A stretch of 42,904 nt of DNA, taken from Streptomyces sp. DH37. GTDB lineage: Bacteria > Actinomycetota > Actinomycetes > Streptomycetales > Streptomycetaceae. Each line of letters starts with the position of its first letter. Within the stretch, counting starts at the first letter, position 1. A model generated the notes under the pieces. It ran no database searches. It was not told the DNA's origin and was given only the letters and a program-made list of their open reading frames with translations. The stretch spans positions 1-42,904 of the forward strand of contig NZ_JARVKV010000062.1 of NCBI RefSeq assembly GCF_029813835.1, written 5' to 3'. The translations under genes and the position numbers were made by a program. Positions 39,705 to 42,904 of the stretch are shown here, in pieces.

Positions 39705-40315
39705 CGTGCTCCGTGGTCGGTGATGCCATCTGACGGGCGGCTATCACTTTCTGTATCCCGATCGTCGCTGTCCGACGCCGGTGTCAACAGGGTTTTCACC
39801 GTGACCCCACAGAGGTCTCGGAAGGGAGAACGAACGGTGACAGCGAGGGACGGTTCCGGTCCCGGGCCGGGATCCGGCCCCGCGGCCTCGACGCCGGCCT
39901 TCTCCGGCCGGACGTGCGCCCCCGGGGGAAGCCGGCGGCCCCCCGCGGCAGGGAAGCGGGCGCGCAGGGCTTCCCCGCGCCGTCGGGCGGACACGGGCGC
40001 CGGGGGAGCGAACAGGCCGCCCTGGGCGCGCCGTTGACGCGCGGGAGGCCGAACGCGTACGGGACGGGCGGCGGCGGACCGGCCTCGGCCCGTCGGCCCG
40101 TCGGCCCGTCGGCCCGTCGGCCCGTCGGCCCGTCGGCCCGTCGGCCCGTCGGCCCGTCGGCCCGTCGGCCCGTCGGAAGGGCGTACGCGGCCGCACGGGG
40201 CCGTCGGGGGACTCGCCGCGGCCTCCGCCGTGCCGCGGGCAACCGGCCGGGAGGGACGGGCGGTTCGACCGGAGCGCCCACCGGGGCGCGAGTCCGACGG
40301 TCTATCGTGAACGGC
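39705..40315. other. 611-bp intergenic region before hemC
   Basis: The gap separates the divergent 80-aa pair from hemC. It holds the octanucleotide array at 40089-40176 and a possible 66-codon plus-strand frame (39838-40037; GTG after GGGAG), which is low-complexity and not convincing. TCTATCGTG just before the hemC ATG could be a -10 region for a leaderless transcript. Nothing else was recognised. Confidence 0.6.
40089..40176. repeat. Octanucleotide tandem array, eleven perfect copies
   Basis: CCCGTCGG is repeated eleven times without a mismatch (88 bp), ending 139 bp before the hemC ATG. An open frame runs from 39914 through the array into hemC without a stop. Eight is not a multiple of three, so a change in copy number would shift that frame. 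No spacer structure, so not CRISPR. Confidence 0.95.
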
Positions 40316-41251
40316 ATGTCCGCCCCTGAGCTGATCCGCATCGTCTCCCGCGACTCGCCCATGGCCCTGGCGCAGGTGGAACGCGTCCGCGCCGGACTGG
40401 CCGCACTCCACCCGCACGTCCGTACCGAGGTCGTCCCGGTGAAGACCACCGGCGACAAGTGGCTGGGCGACCTCTCGCAGGTCGAGGGGAAGGGCGCGTT
40501 CACCAAGGAGGTCGACGCGGCGCTGCTGGCCGGCGAGGCGGACCTGGCGGTGCACTGCCTCAAGGACATCCCCGCCGACCGGCCGCTTCCGGCCGGCACG
40601 GTGTTCGCCGCGTTCCTCGAGCGCGACGACGTCCGCGACGCCCTGGTCCACCCCGGCGGCCTCACCCTCGACGAGCTTCCGCCCGGCACCCGGATCGGCA
40701 CCTCCTCCGTGCGGCGCGTCGCGCAGCTCGCGGGCTCCCACCCGCACCTGGAGTGCGTGCCGTTCCGGGGGAACGCCAACCGGCGCATGGAGAAGATGGC
40801 GGCCGGTGAGGCGGACGCCCTGCTGCTGGCGGTCTCCGGCCTGGAGCGGATCGGCCGCCGGGACGTGATCAGCGAGGTCCTGCCGACCGAGGTGATGATG
40901 CCGCCGATCGGCGCCGGGATCCTCGTCCTCCAGTGCCGGGAGGGCGACACCGCCCTGATCGAGGCCGTCAGCGGTCTGGGCGATCCGGACACCCACCGCG
41001 AGGCCACCGCCGAGCGGATGCTGCTCCACGTCCTCCAGGGGCACTGCAACAGCCCGATCGCCGGATACGCCAGGACCGAGCGGAACGGCGAACTGTCGCT
41101 GAGGGCGTGCGTGTTCACCCCGGACGGCAAGACCGTCCTGAACGCGCACGAGTGGGCGGGCCGCCTCGACCCGGCCACCCTGGGCACGTCCGTCGCGGTC
41201 GCCCTGCTCCGCCAGGGGGCGCGCGACCTGATCGACGGCATCGCGCACTAG
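40316..41251 (+). CDS. hemC: Hydroxymethylbilane synthase (porphobilinogen deaminase)
   Basis: The 311-aa enzyme joins four porphobilinogens into hydroxymethylbilane for tetrapyrrole synthesis in the cytoplasm. Key residues are present: catalytic Asp84 (HCLKDIP), Cys244 for the dipyrromethane cofactor (LQGHCNSPI), Arg-rich GTSSVRR and PFRGNANRR, and Lys-rich EGKGAFTKE. No hemA, hemB or hemD is adjacent, unlike the usual hem operon, so this may be a second copy. The ATG at 40316 starts the family-typical sequence and lacks a good ribosome site; the in-frame extension upstream runs through the repeat array and is rejected. Confidence 0.93.
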   Translation: MSAPELIRIVSRDSPMALAQVERVRAGLAALHPHVRTEVVPVKTTGDKWLGDLSQVEGKGAFTKEVDAALLAGEADLAVHCLKDIPADRPLPAGTVFAAFLERDDVRDALVHPGGLTLDELPPGTRIGTSSVRRVAQLAGSHPHLECVPFRGNANRRMEKMAAGEADALLLAVSGLERIGRRDVISEVLPTEVMMPPIGAGILVLQCREGDTALIEAVSGLGDPDTHREATAERMLLHVLQGHCNSPIAGYARTERNGELSLRACVFTPDGKTVLNAHEWAGRLDPATLGTSVAVALLRQGARDLIDGIAH

Positions 41252-41256
41252 GCGCT

Positions 41257-41303
41257 CCGCCGGGCGTCCCCCCGGGCGGAGCACCCGAGGGGACGCCCGG
41301 CGG
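41257..41303. terminator. Hairpin terminator between hemC and the VOC gene
   Basis: A perfect 15-bp stem (41257-41271 with 41289-41303) with a 17-nt loop starts 5 bp after the hemC stop, between convergent genes. No T-run; probably bidirectional. Confidence 0.85.
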
Positions 41304-41318
41304 GCCGTGCGGTGGTCC

Positions 41319-41729
41319 TCAGCTCCTCGGCTGGGTGAAGCGGATACGGTTGCCGAAGGGGTCGCGGAGGCCGCAGTCGATTCCGTACGGGCGCTCGGTG
41401 GGCTCCTCGGTGAACTCGACGCCCTTCCCCAGCAGCGTCTCGTACGTTCCGCGGCAGTCGTCCGTGGTGAGGATGAGCCAGCCGCCCATCGCCCCCTTGG
41501 TCACCAGCTCGCGGACCTGCTCCGCGGTCTCCTCGGACATCGCCGGAGGGCCCGGCCTCTCCAGCAGGACCTGGCGCTCCGGGTGGCCGGGGACGCTGAC
41601 GGTGAGCCAGCGCATGGGGCCCAGGTCGACATCGGTGTTGACCTCCAGGCCGAGCTTGCCGACGTAGAAGTCGAGGGCCTCGTCCTGGTCGAGGACGTAG
41701 ATCTGCGAGTGCGTGATGGCGTTGAACAT
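41319..41729 (-). CDS. VOC/glyoxalase-family protein
   Basis: The 136-aa protein has the VOC fold (SQIYVLDQDEALDFYVGKLG; YGIDCGLRDPFGNRIRFTQP). VOC proteins like this one are often found with an AraC-type regulator. The ATG at 41729 is preferred to the GTG codons three nt to nine nt upstream because homologues, as I remember, begin MFNAITHSQIYV. It follows the AraC gene by 48 bp on the same strand, so they are probably co-transcribed. Activity unknown. Confidence 0.88.
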   Translation of the reverse strand: MFNAITHSQIYVLDQDEALDFYVGKLGLEVNTDVDLGPMRWLTVSVPGHPERQVLLERPGPPAMSEETAEQVRELVTKGAMGGWLILTTDDCRGTYETLLGKGVEFTEEPTERPYGIDCGLRDPFGNRIRFTQPRS

Positions 41730-41777
41730 GCGCACCACGCTACTGAGCGGGCCGGGGGAAAACTTATCCGAAACCGC

Positions 41778-42203
41778 TCAGTCGGCGGCCGGGGCGGACG
41801 GGGCGGCCGGCCGGGTGCTCGGCCGTGTCCACGCCATCGTGAAGCACGTCGGCACGTCCGTGGCCGCCGTCTCCCTCCGGTACTCCCTCGGCGACCGGCC
41901 GACGATGTCGCGGAACGTGCGGCTGAAGGTCCCCGGGCTGCCGAAGCCGACCTCGAAGCAGATGTCCGTCACGCGCCGGTCGGTCGTCCGCAGCAGGAAC
42001 ATCGCCCGCTCGACGCGGCGGCGCTGCAGGTAGCGGTGCGGGGTCTCGCCGAAGACGGCCCGGAAGGTGCGCGTGAAGTGCGCCTCCGACACGTGGGCGA
42101 CCCGGGCCAGGGCCGGGACGTCCAGCGGCTGCGCGTAGGCGCGGTCCATCACGTCCCGCGCCCGGAGCATGCGGCGGTTGGTCTCCTCTGCGGCGCGGCT
42201 CAC
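41778..42203 (-). CDS. AraC-family transcriptional regulator (short)
   Basis: The 141-aa protein consists mainly of the two AraC helix-turn-helix motifs (about 25-115; LDVPALARVAHVSEAHFTRT and ICFEVGFGSPGTFSRTFRDI), with no N-terminal sensor domain and a 25-residue Pro/Ala-rich tail. The GTG at 42203 is followed closely by the domain. It lies before the VOC gene on the same strand and is likely its regulator. The MerR-type promoter of the FMN reductase lies upstream, divergent. Confidence 0.9.
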   Translation of the reverse strand: MSRAAEETNRRMLRARDVMDRAYAQPLDVPALARVAHVSEAHFTRTFRAVFGETPHRYLQRRRVERAMFLLRTTDRRVTDICFEVGFGSPGTFSRTFRDIVGRSPREYRRETAATDVPTCFTMAWTRPSTRPAAPSAPAAD

Positions 42204-42246
42204 GGTGCCATCCCATCACGGCCGTCCCCCGTCCGGGGGACGGGGG

Positions 42247-42277
42247 TTGACTTCAAGTCGGCTTGAAGTCCTAGGTT
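42247..42277 (+). promoter_or_regulatory. MerR/SoxR-type promoter with 19-bp spacer
   Basis: TTGACT (42247-42252) and TAGGTT (42272-42277) are separated by 19 bp, two more than the normal 17, and the perfect 9-bp inverted repeat GACTTCAAG-TCGG-CTTGAAGTC (42249-42270) lies between them. An over-long spacer holding a palindrome is the hallmark of promoters switched on by MerR-family regulators, including SoxR. The expected start falls near the GTG at 42284. Confidence 0.87.
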
Positions 42278-42316
42278 CTGGTCGTGTCCTTACGACCGAG
42301 TGGACGGGAAACCGAG

Positions 42317-42877
42317 ATGACCGCCGCAGCAGCACCGCAGCAGGACCAGTACCGGCTCGCCGTGATCCTCGGAAGCGTGCGCGAGGGGCGCTTCGTGACC
42401 ACGGTGGGCGAGTGGTTCGCCCGGCAGGCCGGGCGGCGCGACGACGTGAAGCTCGACGTGATCGACCTGGCGCGGCCCGACGAGGGCGGCCGCGGGTTCG
42501 GGGAGCGGATCGGCGCCGCGGACGCCGTCGTGGTCGTGGTGCCCGAGTACAACCACAGCTTCCCCGGCGAGCTGAAGAAGGCGATCGACTCCCTGAAACC
42601 GGAGTGGCGCGCCAAGCCGGTCGGCTTCGTCTCCTACGGGGGGCGGGGCGGGGGCCTGCGGGCGGTGGAGCAGCTGCGGCTGGTCTTCGCCGAGCTGCAC
42701 GCCCCCACCGTCCGGGAGACCGTCAGCTTCCACGACGCCTGGCAGGAGTTCGGACCCGGCGGCGAGCCCCGCCGGGCGGGCGAGGCCGCCCGGGCCGCCA
42801 CCGCGCTGCTGGACCAGCTCGCCTGGTGGGCGCTGACCCTGCGACGGGGACGGGAGGAGAGGCCGTACCCGGTGTGA
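42317..42877 (+). CDS. NADPH-dependent FMN reductase (flavodoxin-fold)
   Basis: The 186-aa protein has the flavodoxin-like FMN-reductase fold: LAVILGSVREGRFVTTVGEW binds the FMN phosphate, and VVVVPEYNHSFPGELKKAID with SYGGRGGG completes the site. It reduces flavins or quinones with NADPH in the cytoplasm. The ATG at 42317 starts the typical sequence; an in-frame GTG at 42284 falls at the predicted transcription start and would give a leaderless form with 11 more residues. The MerR/SoxR-type promoter suggests redox control; a reductase of this kind is among the SoxR targets of S. coelicolor as I recall. Confidence 0.9.
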   Translation: MTAAAAPQQDQYRLAVILGSVREGRFVTTVGEWFARQAGRRDDVKLDVIDLARPDEGGRGFGERIGAADAVVVVVPEYNHSFPGELKKAIDSLKPEWRAKPVGFVSYGGRGGGLRAVEQLRLVFAELHAPTVRETVSFHDAWQEFGPGGEPRRAGEAARAATALLDQLAWWALTLRRGREERPYPV

Positions 42878-42904
42878 GCGGGCGGGGACGCGGGACGGCC
42901 GGCC

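Noticed and set aside
39838..40037. 66-codon plus-strand frame with a GGGAG ribosome-like site
   Set aside because: The product is Arg/Gly/Pro/Ala low complexity with no domain or conserved feel; kept only as a note in the intergenic entry.
40089..40176. Possible CRISPR array
   Set aside because: Units are 8 bp and directly adjacent, with no spacers and no cas genes nearby.
39914..40315. In-frame N-terminal extension of hemC through the octanucleotide array
   Set aside because: HemC proteins begin at the position of the ATG at 40316; the extension is repetitive and lacks a ribosome site.

Overview
The window is chromosomal DNA from a high-GC actinomycete, almost certainly a Streptomyces. 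Evidence: strong G/C bias at third codon positions, frequent GTG starts, GGAGG-type ribosome sites, leaderless-looking starts, and families typical of the genus (SCO6880-type secretion protein, DUF2516, CU044_5270, CsoR, PHO-box-controlled pst). No integrase, relaxase, transposase, CRISPR array or tRNA was found.

Layout. 1-81: 3' end of a 5S rRNA and the terminator of an rRNA operon. 184-9224: a type IV secretion-like cluster. On the minus strand, in transcription order, come a VirB2-like small membrane protein, a 581-bp gap, then a tightly overlapping run: VirB8/TcpC-like, VirB6/TrbL-like, SCO6880-type, VirB4-like ATPase, VirD4/TraG-like protein without visible Walker motifs, and a tyrosine phosphatase. 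A lytic transglycosylase/NlpC-P60 wall hydrolase is divergent on plus. From memory this matches the chromosomal cmd cluster of S. coelicolor (SCO4126-SCO4131). 9361-11670: PAP2 phosphatase, a 60-aa Cys-rich protein, a lipoprotein and a 58-aa protein. 11810-18386: copper sensor csoR with its operator, the DUF47-PiT low-affinity phosphate pair, and pstSCAB under a PHO box; this is the metal/phosphate core of the window.

18540-25206: secreted coiled-coil NlpC/P60 hydrolase, REC-PP2C phosphatase, DUF2516 protein, HBHA-like Lys/Ala-rich protein, an XRE regulator with an upstream palindrome, a GNAT enzyme, and a DUF368 (undecaprenyl-phosphate transporter family) protein. 25583-31898: redox and small-molecule enzymes: WrbA-like flavoprotein, Tat-exported L-glutamate-oxidase-like flavoenzyme, GNAT, FAD-linked oxidase divergent from a LysR regulator, VOC protein. 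31991-37310: membrane-anchored pentapeptide-repeat protein, F420-dependent oxidoreductase, sulfotransferase, metallophosphoesterase.

37333-39061: an ECF sigma gene and its CU044_5270 partner, each preceded by the same bipartite motif at identical spacing, suggesting one sigma-driven regulon. 39223-42877: two overlapping 80-aa genes, an 11-copy octanucleotide array, a stand-alone hemC, a VOC/AraC pair, and an FMN reductase behind a MerR/SoxR-type 19-bp-spacer promoter.

Strongest leads: the secretion-like cluster with its ATPase-dead-looking coupling protein and terminal phosphatase; the paired ECF promoters; the MerR/SoxR-type promoter; the L-glutamate-oxidase-like enzyme; and the octanucleotide array in frame with hemC. 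All assignments come from reading the sequence; no database search was run.
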